From Hippophae tibetana (Eukaryota > Streptophyta > Magnoliopsida > Rosales > Elaeagnaceae): a stretch of 64,000 nucleotides of DNA. The stretch is from positions 31,250,001 through 31,314,000 of the forward strand of contig CM072806.1 in assembly GCA_037013495.1 (NCBI GenBank). The letters are read 5' to 3'. Positions 21,487 to 33,363 of this stretch are shown one piece after another (within the stretch, counting starts at the first letter, position 1; each line of letters starts with the position of its first letter). Made by a program: the position numbers and the translations under genes. The notes under the pieces were generated by a model, which saw nothing but the letters and a program-made list of their open reading frames with translations, had not been told where the DNA came from and made no database searches.

Positions 21487-21520
21487 GTCTCTCTCTCTCT
21501 GTGTGTGTGTGTGTGTGTGT
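21487..21520. repeat. Compound (TC)n(TG)n microsatellite
   Basis: A run of tc/ct repeats passing directly into a run of tg repeats. Confidence 0.95.
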
Positions 21521-22748
21521 AAGTTCGGTGTTCTTCATATGTTAGCTCCACTCCTCTTTTTGCTATGGTCACGCTGGTATTTGTTCCTCTATTAGCCAAT
21601 AAGATTTTAGAATACTGTACCGTCTATACTATTTCTTGGACTGTTTTTTCCTTTGGGTTATTTTAGACACAAAACTGCTCAATATGACAGAATTTGAAAA
21701 GGTTTCAATTTTCAAAATGATACAATTGAGTGATAAAGGCTCCATTATAGGAGGCTGGAAATTTTCTACAAATTTCCCTCATTTTATTTGTTTTCAGAAT
21801 TTTAGAAAAAACAATGGAAATGCTTAAATTTTAAAACTCGGTTTTTAAATGATTTTCTAGTTCAATATATCAGTGATATAATTTAAAAGTGATCTTAAGA
21901 AACCAAGATGTTGTATCTAAGTTCATGTGCATGAGAGATTTCTTAACCTTGTTTGTTTTCACTATATCGAATCGTTAGTGATTATACCACATCATGTGAT
22001 AGTGGAGTTCTGAGGATAGATTGGATTGACTTGATTGTATTGATGCATTGACAACGAAGGCAACATTAGATGCACCATGAGCATTGTGTTCTAAGTGATA
22101 GAGATATATGCAATTATTTTTCAGATTAGTTGTAATATGTTGATTTGTTTTGTTTTAGGGAATTGCTTCTTACTAGTGCTTGTTATGCAACCCGTGAATG
22201 TTTCCACATAAGTATTGAATCTTATGTGATTTATCACGTTAACAGTATATGTATGATCACATGTTAGTACAATCAGTTCTGTTAGCAAGTATTTTTCATA
22301 CATAATAGATTTTTGAGTAGATTGGAAAACTTTTTCTCTCTACCGCTTTCTTATATTATGATCTGCTTCTTTATTGCTCTTATTTTATTTTTCTGCCTAT
22401 ATTATCTGTTGTTCTATGTCATTTGTTTTTCGATGTGATCGAGTTTTAGAAGTCTTTAAGATGTATATTTCACCTCCCTCTTCTCTTGGTCTGTTAGTAC
22501 CAAGTGAGTGAGGACTTTCAGAAACTCTTCTTTCTTAGTGATGTAAATTGAAATATAATATCATTAGAAAAGTCGGTGCATGCCTCCAGGAAGATGGAAT
22601 GAACTCTGAGTAATCTATATATAGTTCCATTAGAAACTAAGACTTTTGTCCACATATGCTCCATTAGTTTGAATGATGGTGGTCTTGATAGAATGATTGT
22701 AAAGTGGGTTGCTTTAATAAAAAACATTATGGTATTATACTTAAAAAC

Positions 22749-22754
22749 TTTATT
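22749..22754 (-). promoter_or_regulatory. Possible poly(A) signal of the protease gene
   Basis: AATAAA on the minus strand, about 144 bases after the stop codon. Another AATAAA overlaps the stop itself and is too close to be used. Confidence 0.3.
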
Positions 22755-22897
22755 AATAGGGTAGCACCCAGACATTAGTACAGTAGAGATTGATTACACA
22801 CTATTCCAAGATTACAAAATAGGCACAAGCAGTTATTATTTTTGTACAATCTACTTGTATACTTTCCCATTGTAATTAATTATATTGACGATTTTAT

Positions 22898-25470
22898 TTA
22901 GTTACATCCATTTGAAGCAAAGCCAATTCTCTCACCTCCTACATCATATATAATCTCCATCGTCTTCTGCTGGTAACTCCCAAAGATAGCAATTTGATTA
23001 TTAAGTTTATTTGCTGCAAAAGCAAAACAAACCTGCTTATTAGTCACGCGATATAGAATTGCACTCTCATCTAACTCCACCTCAATTCCATCTTCGAAGT
23101 AAAATGTTACTTTAGGAAGCTCAATTGAATTATACCCACTTAAATCATAGCATGTATCCAATGATGTATATCCCTTGGTCCGTGGATACAAAGACATTAA
23201 ACTTGTAAACTCTTCTCGCATGACTTTATAGACAGCAGGAGGCAAATGGGTTATTATACTACCAGAATCAATGATCATGCCGGCTCGAGCAAATACAATT
23301 GGGGAGATGGGTAGGTTCTTGTCACCGATACTTATTCCAGTCATATCAAGGCCATAATTAGTTTTTGATATTGTTGAAATTGGTGTGAATTGTATAGTTT
23401 TGGGAATGTTCCCATTGTGTCCGAAGGAAAGATGGCCAGTTAAGCTGGGTTTGGAAGGTAAGCAATAAGAGAAATAACGATTGTATTTTTGTGCAGTTTG
23501 TTGCACAAAAGAAAGTTCATCCCGGCCGAGGCCAAAAAGGCCAGCAGTGGTGCCAAATTGAAGACCCCGATTGGTTTGGGCGCAACCGAATACGAAATTG
23601 CGGATAATGTCCATTGGTGTTAAGCTTAACCTTTCTTTGCTCAAGGTTCCTATAGAATATGAGTCTTCCCCATAATTCTCCTGGTAAATGCATGTTGGGT
23701 TGATACAACCTACATGCCAACAGTAAGGAAGGTTTCTATTTCATCTTTTTAGAGATTGCCAAGTTGATATAAAAACAAAACAAAAAAGAAAAAAGAAAAT
23801 GACATAATACATATCATTGAATTGAGTATACATTACCTTCATTAGATTTATATTGAGTGCATAAATTAGAGCCACAAGAAATGTTAGAGTATGAGGATGA
23901 ATCGGAGGAAGAGAACATGGGTTCAATTTGTTGGTAGCAAGAAGAAGAGCATGGTTGGCATTGAGTCCAAGTGAGATCATAAGAAGTGTCAAATATCAAT
24001 GTGAAATCTTTTCTTGGAGTACCAAGCCCTACCTTGATGATATAGTTGCCTGCAGAATCTAAGTTGCGACCTGGCATTACTGGAAGTTTAGTTGCCTTTG
24101 AGCCTTGTATGTTGTCGATATCATTCGATTTCTTCCCCAATTTTGATTGGATTGCATGCACTCGGGATTCATCTCTCAATAACATTTCAGCATGACGCAT
24201 TGAACCATTTGGTTCATGTTGAGAGCATGGACCATGCTTGTGCACTACTTTCAAAAAACCATTCTTGCTAGGACCTGATCCGTAGGATATATATTTATGT
24301 AGTATGAAGGGGAAAACAAATTTCATTCTTTATGTTAATTTGATTAACTTGTTAAATTTAATTCCTTTACTTCTAATTAGATTGATTTAGTCTCAATTTA
24401 TTCCTTTCAACTTTTAATTGAACTAAATTAGAAGAGTTAATAAAATTATAACAAATTAGAAATATGTGTATAACCCTTTTCTACCAGCTATAGAATAAAT
24501 ACTATAAAAATAATTCTAAATCGTAAAATTCACGTATCTTAGCTATATGATTGTGCATGAGTTTTCTTCATTCTGTACACTATTATAGAAGATTTCCATT
24601 ATTTATTTAGGAAACAAATTAAGTTTTTGTCTTTAAAAATTATTGATCGAACAAGAAAGCAAACTTGCCTGCATGCTTTTATTAAGAAAACATTAATTAT
24701 TAGCGAGGTTTATGATCCACAAGATAATCAAAACACTAATAATATATAGCTCTCACACGTATATAATCAAGAACAAATTACTCGTGCTTAATAGAACAAC
24801 ACAAAAGTTATAAAATTAACAAAATTATAACCCGCTCAGGGCTTATTATAATAAGTTATATTTTCCTTTTCATTATAGTGAAGTTAATAAGGTGGTGGTA
24901 ACTTTGGTGAATGGTTAAAATCCTAGCCTTTACTGCTCACAGTCACGCGTGCTTATTTTTTGAACTAAAAAAAGTTTCCTTTTATAAATGACTTTCATTT
25001 TTAACTTAATTTTAAAACTTGGCAAAATTAAAAGAAGAAGAAGACTTGATCACAAATCCGCCTCAACTCCATTAAATAAAATTTAGGAAAAATTAATTTT
25101 AAATAAGTATGATATTATTAAATAGGAAAAATAGCACAATAAAAAACATTTTTATCAAACCCCATTAAATTTTGTTTTCCTCATTTTTCAAGACACAAGT
25201 CACTTATATAATTAGATATGGTTAATTCTTTAAAATAAAATAAAATAAAATTATTTGTGGAATTACTTTTTTTATTTAGTTAAGCAAACATGAAGGAAAA
25301 GTGTTACCTTCTTCTATGGAATGATGACAAGTATTTGATGGTTTTAGAGAAGCAATTTGAAGGGTGTGAAAATGACCATGTCTTTTTGATTGTGCATAGC
25401 CTTTGTTCTCAAACGAGCACATAATGTAAAATAGAAAACCAATGAAGCTGAATGATATAATTTTAAACAT
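22898..25470 (-). CDS. Nepenthesin-like (A1B) aspartic protease, three exons
   Basis: Secreted-type pepsin-family protease, 470 residues, the usual length for the At5g10770/AED1-like group. Exons: 25470-25308, 24274-23837, 23709-22898, both introns in phase 1 with GT-AG borders (g|gtaaca...atcag|gt; g|gtaatg...tgtag|gt). The joins give EEGPSKNGF and SNEGCINPTC. A hydrophobic signal segment (about residues 3-18, IISFSFIGFLFYIMC) opens the protein, followed by a propeptide region with LKVVHKHGPCS. The first active site (about residue 150) is D-T-S-Y in IFDTSYDLTWTQCQPC, where relatives have D-T-G-S. The second (about 348) is a normal D-S-G in MIIDSGSIITHLPP. The flap Tyr lies in YGEDSYSIG. The C-terminus GERIGFASNGCN is typical. 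Reading frame intact. The start was set at 25470 because the codon 12 bases upstream is GTG. Function in the plant is inferred only; related proteins act in defence and senescence. Confidence 0.88.
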
Positions 25471-25535
25471 GGTTATGGACACAATTGTACTTCACTAAGT
25501 TTTTTTCCCCCTATCCGTGGTAACGTTTTAGTGGG

Positions 25536-25544
25536 CTTTATATA
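25536..25544 (-). promoter_or_regulatory. TATA box of the protease gene
   Basis: Minus strand tatataaag, about 66 bases upstream of the start ATG, leaving room for a 5' leader of some 30-40 bases. Confidence 0.6.
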
Positions 25545-25545
25545 A

Positions 25546-26276
25546 GCAATAAGATGAGTGCTGTTTATTAAAAAAAGATTAAAAAAAAAGGGGTACTTGT
25601 AGAATTAATTTAGAGATGATTTCATCACCCACTAAAGATTTGGAAAGTTATGGGAAACAACTGAAAAAGTAAAATAATAAAGGGAATACTTATATTAGGA
25701 CCAAAAATATATTATTGAATTTCCTGAAGTTTCCTGCAATGACATGGGATTGAGTAGTGGTATACTAAGTTGGGTTAGGTATGAAAACTTGAATGGATTC
25801 AATTTAATTGGTTCTTAAAAACTAACAAAATTAAACCAAACCAAGATATAAATCAATCTAAATTCAAAATTTAACTAAATTTTTTGTGTTGATTTAGATT
25901 ATATCAATCTATTTATAAAATGTTTTTCTTAAATTGTGCTATATAAATTTTTGTTTCTTTAAATCAAATTTAAATATACAAATTTAAGCTAAATTATTTA
26001 TATTATGCATTTGATATTATAATTATTATTGTTTAAAACGTTCAATTCTTTTGTCTTATTTTTGGTGTGTCATGTGTTACCAATACACTACAAACAAATG
26101 GGTAAAAGTGGTTAAAAATGTAGATATTTATTGCATAAATAGTGGAACTTGTGTTCATATGTTATTCAACTAATAGTGGTACATAAAGTGATATGCTAAA
26201 AATGAGATAGATAAATTGCTTCCTTGCTTAAATTTTAGAGATCTAAACTTTTAAAGTATCATTGAGTGTGGAAACC
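25546..26276. other. Upstream region of the protease gene, nothing else seen
   Basis: AT-rich DNA between the protease promoter and the OTA-1 5' LTR. A single cactacaaacaaatggg near 26086 resembles a CACTA end but has no partner. Confidence 0.4.
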
Positions 26277-27827
26277 TGATGACTCCATGAAAGTGGAGTT
26301 ATCAATGTACTTTTTTGCTATCGTTTTATTTAATAAATAATATTTTTTGGAATTAAAATTATTAAAGTATTAACTTTCTAGTGAAAATGGATAAGAATAT
26401 ATTTTTCAAAATTTTATAAAGTTTTATAATTTTTTTTAATGCATGACCAATCAAAAGATGACATGTGGACATCATGCAAGTAGGGAAGTTGACCAGTCAT
26501 TGCTATGTGGATGCAACTCAAGAGAAAAGGGCCAATTAGAGCGCGTTGTGTAAACTAGGTGATTCAGGCCTTGCCACATGTCAACATAGCATTTGTTGCG
26601 ATTTTTGTCAAGTATTTAATGGTCATGCCATGCGTCGTCATGGGATTCATTCATTCTTTCCACCGAGGTGCCACATAATTCATATTAGTGAATTACAGTG
26701 TATCATGTGGCACTGACTCAGCACGTGTTGACCATTACTAGTCTGTCCTATCATGCATCGTGCACTGATTTGTATACTGATTCTCGTGTGCCACATGTCA
26801 CCATTCCATCGGTCAACGTTGTTTAATTCCTTTTTTTCTTCTTAACCCTTGATCTGAAGCTAATCTGACCATCCATATTCCATCTTTACATAATTTAACC
26901 TCCTAATTGTCCCAAAACCTTAATTAGTCAAAAATTAACAAATTTTTATCAATTTTTGGTGATAAAAAGAGAGAAAAATATAGAATTTTTTTCGAAAGAG
27001 ATATAATTTTGGTAGAGATTCAAGACGACATTAGTGCTACAATTCAAGAGATTGATTGTATTTATTCTTCTTCTCATTTCTTTATCAATTTTATGTCTTT
27101 TTTTATGAAAAATATGATATTTATGAACAAAATTATGTCCAGCTAATTTATTAATCTAGGGGTCTTATAAACCCAATTTTCTATATGTGATGATCTAATA
27201 TTTTACTCAAATTATAATTATAATTTAATTATATTATTTATCTATTTTTTATGCTATTAATTGTTTGACCAACAATTCATCTATATAGATAATTAAATAG
27301 ATTTTAGAGAATTATTTAATTGTTTGTTTTCATTAAATAAATTACCTAGGTTTTCGGTAGATATCTATGATTCTTATATATGTGATCTATAATTAATGAA
27401 CTTAATGAGTAGTATGCAATTTAATTGACATGAAAGTGTGATTACATTAATTACTATATGTTGCATAGTTTACTTGAGAGAGGAATACATGCTAAGTTAG
27501 ATTTAATTTATCATGCAGTTGATTGGTAATTATATTGCAAAATTTTAATAATTCACATGTTTAGAAAATTAGAGAATTAAGTATTCCTAAATATTTTCTC
27601 ATATATTTTCTTAGCTGTCAATTCTGAGTTAATTAATTACTACTATTTATTTTTATTTTTTTTAATTTTTCTTTCTAAAAATACAAAAAAATTGATTTCT
27701 ATTTTTTAGTTTTAAAATTAGTTTCAAATAACATAACTTTCTATAGGAACGATATTTTCATATAATTATATTACTTGTTTGTGATACGTATACTTACGTA
27801 CCCATTGCACACAGTTCGTGTCGATCA
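26277..27827 (+). repeat. OTA-1 5' LTR (about 1.55 kb)
   Basis: Starts TGATGACTCCATGAAAG and ends TGTCGATCA directly before the primer site. The first 290 bases match 34942-35230 (tttattcaataa.taata, gaatttt.aaa, gacatcatgcaa versus gacaccatgcaa). Confidence 0.85.
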
Positions 27828-27833
27828 AGTTTT

Positions 27834-27851
27834 TGACACTGTTGTTAGAGA
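27834..27851 (+). promoter_or_regulatory. OTA-1 primer-binding site (tRNA-Asp type, decayed)
   Basis: tgacactgttgttagaga aligns without gaps to TGGCGCCGTTGCCGGGGA, the complement of the tRNA-Asp 3' end used by Athila/Tat elements. All seven mismatches are G-to-A or C-to-T. Confidence 0.8.
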
Positions 27852-28081
27852 TTATAAATATTAGAAATTAATTTTAATTTTATTTTAGTTATTTTTCATA
27901 ATTTTAATTTTAATTTATTTATTTAGTTATTTTTTTTGACATCTCTTTTGGTCAAATCGAAATATAATTGGTTTTATTGCATGAGTAAAATCTATAAGGG
28001 AGAAATTTTACTTTTAGATCCCCAAATCGATCATACTTTGATATCAATAAGAACACAATAAGTTGTCACTTAAGTGTAAAA

Positions 28082-29240
28082 GTGGCTAATCTATTAGAAA
28101 TAAATTATAATAAACTAAATTTGAATAATCAAATACCTTTAATGGATGATAGGGATAGAGCAATGAATGAATATGCAATACTCATCTTGAAAGGATTGAA
28201 TCCAAGTATTAAAAAGCCTAACATTCATACTAATAAGTTTGAATTAAAGCTTGTGATGTTTCATATGTTGCAAACAATTAGACAATTTAGCAGGTTATCA
28301 ACAGAGGATCATTATTTGCATCTTAGGTTCTTTATTGAAATTAGAGATTAATTCAAATTTAGTGGTATTATTGAGGAGGCGTATAGGCTTAGATTGTTTC
28401 CTTACTCTTTGCTAGACCATGCCTGATCTTGACTAAACTCTTTGTCACCTGATTCCATTATAACTTGGAATGATGTGGCAGATAAATTATTGATGAAATA
28501 CTTTATCCCAACAAAGAATGCCTAGCTTAGGAATGACATTATATCTTACCAACAATATGAAGGGAAATATTTATATGAAGCATGGAAAATATTCAAAGAA
28601 TTGTTAAGGAAGTGTCCTCACCATGATATCCCTCATTGGATCCAAATGGAGACTTTCTACAATGATCAATTCCCTAATAGAGCTATTATAGCTAAATCTT
28701 ACAATCAAGCTTATGATTTAGTTGAAAAATGGCTAGAAACAATTATCATAATACTTATAGCTCAAGTGTCATCTTTGGTGAATCTTTTGAAGGCTCAAAA
28801 CTTTCCAACGAGTATAAATCAAGTCTAAGATTCAAGGGTTTCCTGTGTCTTTTGTGGGGGAGCTCATTTGTTTGATAATTGTCCAAATAATTTAAATCGG
28901 CATGTTATATGGGTAATGAGAACCAAAAAAATAATCCATACTCAGACACATATAACCCAAGATTGAGATAACATCCAAATTTCTCTTGGAGTAATAACAA
29001 TAATCAAGGTGGTAATCAATTCAACCATCAATCATTTCTACCACATGGTTTTCAATAACCACAACAATTACAAGCCCAAGATAAGAAGCCACTTATTGAG
29101 AACAATAAAAATGCTTTGATGGGATGATGAAAGAATTTATCTAGTTAGTAAATACAAAAGTGTCAACTCAAGAGGCTTTAATTCAAAATTTAGAGACCCA
29201 AATGGGGAAACTTGCCTAGCCCATAAGTCAAAGGTCTTAA
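28082..29240 (+). pseudogene. OTA-1 gag (broken)
   Basis: Retrotransposon gag (PF03732-type). First part: LTRPL-like leader is lost; RDRAMNEYAILILKGLNPSI, then FELKLVMFHMLQTIRQFSRL and STEDHYLHLRFFIEIRD to a stop at 28349. Then FKFSGIIEEAYRLRLFPYSL and SPDSIITWNDVADKLLMKYF, then NDIISYQQYEGKYLYEAW and ELLRKCPHHDIPHWIQMETF (28601-28828). A knuckle-like motif CVFCGGAHLFDNC follows at about 28850. The order and wording match Athila-type gag. A deletion lies at about 28680, where the family has an extra segment before SKSYNQAYDL. Confidence 0.85.
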
Positions 29241-29529
29241 GATAACCTCCCCAAGTGACACACTTATAAACCCAAGAAGAGAAGATAAGGAGCACTATAA
29301 AGCCATTACTTTGAGGAGTGGTAAAACTTTAGAGCAAGAATATCAAACTTAAAAGGATAAGGGGAAATAAAAAATTAACAAGGATGAGGAGAAACTAGTA
29401 GATAAAGAGAGCACTAACAAGGAAATGATTCAGCCAAATAAAAGAAACCTCTACAAATGCACTATTTATTTCTCTCCAAGACTGCAAAAGAAAAAGTTAG
29501 ACACATAGTTTTCAAAATTCCTAAAAATC

Positions 29530-30290
29530 TTTAAGAAACTACACAAAACATACCATTTACAGATGCACTTGAACAAATATTGTCTTAAGCCAAATTTATG
29601 AAGGATACACTATCAAAGAAAAAGGCTTGGAGATCATGAAATAATAACCTTGAATGATGGTTGTAGTGCCATCCTTGATAGAAAACTATCACAAGAACTA
29701 AAAGATCCAGGTAGTTTTGATATCCCTTGCACTATTGGAAACATCCATTTTTTCAAGGCATTATGTGGAAAATGAATTTGAGTTCCAGAAATAACCTCAT
29801 GCCATTATCTATTTTTAAGATATTGGGTATTTATAATGCTAAAGCCACTTTAGTAACATTAAAAATGATAGATAGGTCAATCAAAAGATCTCAAGAAGTG
29901 GCAGTGCTTATAAAATTAGATAGATTCATCTTTTTAGCAGATTTAATTATGCTAGACATAAAGAAGGACTGTGACATTCCTATCATACCTGGTTATCCAT
30001 TCCTAGTAAGTAGAAGAGAACTCATTGATATATAAAAAGGTGAGCTTATAATAAGAGTGCAAGATAAAAAAGTAACATTTAATGTGTTAAAATTAATTAA
30101 ATTTTCTAATGCTGATAATGGTAGTGATTGCTTTCGAATAGATGGTACTGATGAACTAACCACAAATGTACTTTATGACATGTACCCTAGTGATGCTTTA
30201 GAGTATATGCTTGTTAATTCTATGAACATACATTCTAATGAATACCATGACACTCATGCACACACATTCTTACTGATAGCTTAACAAAAC
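29530..30290 (+). pseudogene. OTA-1 protease region (broken)
   Basis: Retropepsin-like. NNLMPLSIFKILGIYNAKAT, MIDRSIKRSQEVAVLIKLDR, FIFLADLIMLDI and PIIPGYPFLVSRRELIDI (29727-30035) match the Athila protease region. The active-site D-L-G-A-S that should precede NLMPLSI is scrambled by small insertions and deletions (the frame reads NLSSRN). Downstream GELIIRVQDKKVTFNV and DCFRIDGTDEL continue the family pattern. Confidence 0.8.
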
Positions 30291-30599
30291 TTGTTAAACT
30301 ACCCCCACTTAAAACTTTAACACATAATGCTAAGAACAATGATATAAACTCACCAGAAAAGAACTCAACTTGTTTTAACATTGAAAGTATGGAATCAAAA
30401 GTTGATATTGTGAATTGTGCGAACTTTTTGGAAGACACACCTCTCATGTGTGTATCAAATTCACTTATGGAGTGTCTTGAGACAAACTTAGGGTTCAAAT
30501 CATCCATTGAGGAGACACCCAAATTAGAGCTTAAACCTTTATAATCTCATCTTTGTTATGCATTTTGGATGATAACGAGGCACTTTCAGTCATAATCTC

Positions 30600-31560
30600 A
30601 ACTAGTCTAAGTATGGAGCAAGTAGAAGAATTACTGAAGATGCTAAGGAACTTCAAAAGAGATATAGGTTGGTCTATTGCCGACATTAAAGGAATAATTC
30701 CATCAATATGCATGCACAAAATCTTGTTAGAGGATGAAGTTAAACCCACCAAGGATGCACAATGCCATTTATACACCATTATGAAAGAAGTGGTGAAGAT
30801 GGAAATTGTTAATTGGCTAGACATGGACATCATTTACCCAATATCAGACAGTGAATGGGTAAGCCTAGTTCAATATGTACCAAAGAATGGAGGAATAATT
30901 ATGGTGGAAAATGAGTCAAGTGATTTAATATCTACTAAGAATGTCACATGATGGAAAGTATGTAAGGATTTTCTTAAAGTGAATAAAAATACAAGGAAGG
31001 ACCATTTCCCTCTCCTATACATGGATCAAATGCTTGAAAAATTAGTTGGGCATTCTTTCTTTTTCCTTCTAGATGGATACTCTGTTTATAACCAAATTAC
31101 CACGACACCAGAAAACCAAGAAAAGATCACCTTCATATATCCTTATAGAAATTTTGCTTTTAGGAGAATGTTGTTTAGTTTATGTAATTCACCTATGACA
31201 TTTCAACACTATATGATGGCTATTTTCTTAGACATGGTAGAGAAGCATCTAGAAATTTTCATGGATGATATTTGGTCTTTGGAAACACATTTGATGGATG
31301 TCTACACTATTTCTCTTTAGTGCTACAAAGATATGAAGAAACAAATTTGGTTTTAAACTTGGAGAAGTGTCATTTCATAGTACATGAAGGTATAATCTTA
31401 GGTCATAAAATCTCAGCTAATGGTATTGAGTTGGATATAGCTAAGATAGAAATGATTGCAAAACTACCATCACCTACCAATGTACGAGGAGTAAGAATTT
31501 TTCTTGGACATGTGATCTTTTATCATAGATTCATGAAATATTTTTCCCAAATCTCCTAAC
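30600..31560 (+). pseudogene. OTA-1 reverse transcriptase (broken)
   Basis: Starts in GIIPSICMHKILLEDEVKP. It runs through EVVKMEIVNWLDMDIIYPIS, a stop at about 30950, KVNKNTRKDHFPLLYMDQML, GHSFFFLLDGYSVYNQI and FRRMLFSLCNSPMTFQHYMM. The catalytic F-M-D-D is intact in EIFMDDIW at 31250-31280, then a frame change and FHIVHEGIILGHKISANGIE-type thumb sequence (KCHFIVHEGIILGHKIS) follow. Catalytic residues survive but the frame does not. Confidence 0.88.
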
Positions 31561-32090
31561 TCTTGTGAAATATTTTGGAAAAGGACATGCCTTTTAAATT
31601 TTATAATAAACTTTTGAAGGCATTCCAAGTGCTTAAAGAGAAACTAGTGTCAACATTAGTTATAATCACACCATATTAGAGTAAGCCTTTTGAGTTGATG
31701 TGTGATGCAAGTCTTTTGCTATTGGAGTTGTTCTTGGATAGTGAAGAGATAAAAAATTTTGTTCCATATATTATGCAAGAATGATACTAAATGAGGCTCA
31801 AATGAATCATGCTACTATAGAGAAAGAGCTCTTTGCCATTGTGTATGCATTTGAGAAATTCAGATCTTATTTGGTTGGAACCAAAGTGCATGATTGTCTA
31901 TATGGATAATTCTACAATAAAGTACCTCATGAAAAGAAGGATGTCAAATCAAAATTGATAAGATGTGTTCTCCTTCTACAATAATTTTACTTAGAAATCC
32001 CTGATAAAAAAAGAAATAGAAAATTAGGTAACAAATTGTCTATCTAGACTAGAAAAGGGAAGCAAAAATGGATGACAATAAGGTGATTTG
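31561..32090 (+). pseudogene. OTA-1 RNase H (heavily broken)
   Basis: Recognisable pieces in changing frames: SKPFELMCDASLL (first catalytic Asp region), MNHATIEKELFAIVYAFEKF and RSYLVGTKVHDC, followed by remnants of the usual 'vtDHLSRLe' end. No frame longer than about 30 codons remains. Confidence 0.65.
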
Positions 32091-32141
32091 GGAATCCTTT
32101 CTAGATGAGTAACTCTTTTCAATAGCTCAAATATAAATCCC

Positions 32142-33363
32142 ATGGTATATAAACATTGCAAATTTCCTAATTGCCACGTTCTTCCATCAGACCTCACATG
32201 GAAACAAAAGAAAAACTTCTTCCATGATATTAAACAGTATTTTTGGGATGATCCTTACCTCTATAAAGAATGCAGTGATGGTATTTTGAAAAGATGTACC
32301 CCTTATAATGAAGTTGTAAGTATTCTTTACCATTGCCACAACTCAGACTATGAAGGTCACTTTGGAAGCATAAAAACAACAACTAGGTATTTTAATCTAG
32401 TTATTTTTGGTCCATACTATATAAAGATGCTTATATTAGTGTGATAGATGTCAAAGGATAGGTAATATTTTAAAAAGAGATGAGATGCCCCTAAATAGTA
32501 TACTTTAAGTGGAATTGTTTGATGTTTGGGGCATTGACTTTATGAGACTATTCCCTTCATTCTTTGGTAACCAATATATACTTGTAGGAGTGGATTATGT
32601 GTCAAAATAGGTAGAAGCCATAAATAGCATTAAATGTGATGCCGATGGTGTCCTAAAATTTCTGAAGAAAAACATTTTCACTAGGTTTGGAACTTCTAGG
32701 ATCATTATTAGTGATGAAAGAAATCACTTTTAAAATAAAGCCTTTAAGTCCTTATTAACTAACTATGGGATTAAGCATAACATGTCTATCCTCTACCATC
32801 CCCAAAAAATTGGACAAGCAGAGGTATATAATAGAGAAGTAAAAGGAATTTTGGAGAAAACTGTGAACATCTCCAAGATGGATTGGTCATCTAAGTTGGA
32901 TGATGCTTTATAAACGTACAGAACTACATTTAAAACACCAATTGGTACTAATCCATATAAGTTAGTTTGTGGAAACACATGTCACTTATTTCTAGAGTTG
33001 GAACACAAATTATATTGGGCATTGAAATAGTTAAGTATGTCTATAGTTGCAATTGGTAAGAAAAGAACGCTACAAAAAATGAATTGGATGAGCTACGGTA
33101 GAATGCTTATGAGAATTCCAAGTTTTACAAAGAAAAGATAAAAAAATAGAATGAAAAGGAAATTATGCACCATATATTTGAACCAAGATAAAAAAGTGTT
33201 ACTGTGCAACCCAAGACTTAAATTGTTTCTAGGAAAACTAAAGAGTAGATGGTCAAGTCCATTCACCATCACTAAGGTAACCAACTATGAAACCGTTGAA
33301 TTAGAAAACAAAAATATAGATAATTTTATGGTTAATGAACATAAAGTGAAGCACTATTATTGA
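32142..33363 (+). pseudogene. OTA-1 integrase (broken)
   Basis: The H2C2 zinc-binding start is visible as LYHCHNSDYEGHFGSIKTT followed, in another frame, by CQRIGN. The core has [20 protein letters not shown] (first Asp), FLKKNIFTRFGTSRIIISDE (second Asp) and HPQKIGQAEVYNREVKGIL (Glu), with several stops. The C-terminal segment KVLLCNPRLKLFLGKLKSRW, TITKVTNYETVELEN and VNEHKVKHYY (33151-33363) is the family's usual ending. Confidence 0.85.

Larger units (their letters stand above)
21061..22897. other. Intergenic, no supported gene
   Basis: Contains a (TC)n(TG)n microsatellite at 21487-21520. Short frames such as 22518-22775 were inspected and not accepted. The 3' end of the protease gene, with its likely poly(A) signal, reaches into the right edge. 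Confidence 0.4.

Noticed and set aside
22518-22775. 85-codon minus-strand frame downstream of the protease gene
   Set aside because: Faint resemblance to a copia integrase linker, but no diagnostic residues and no flanking element structure.
26086-26102. cactacaaacaaatggg as a possible CACTA end
   Set aside because: No matching inverted end, no target duplication and no subterminal repeats were found nearby.
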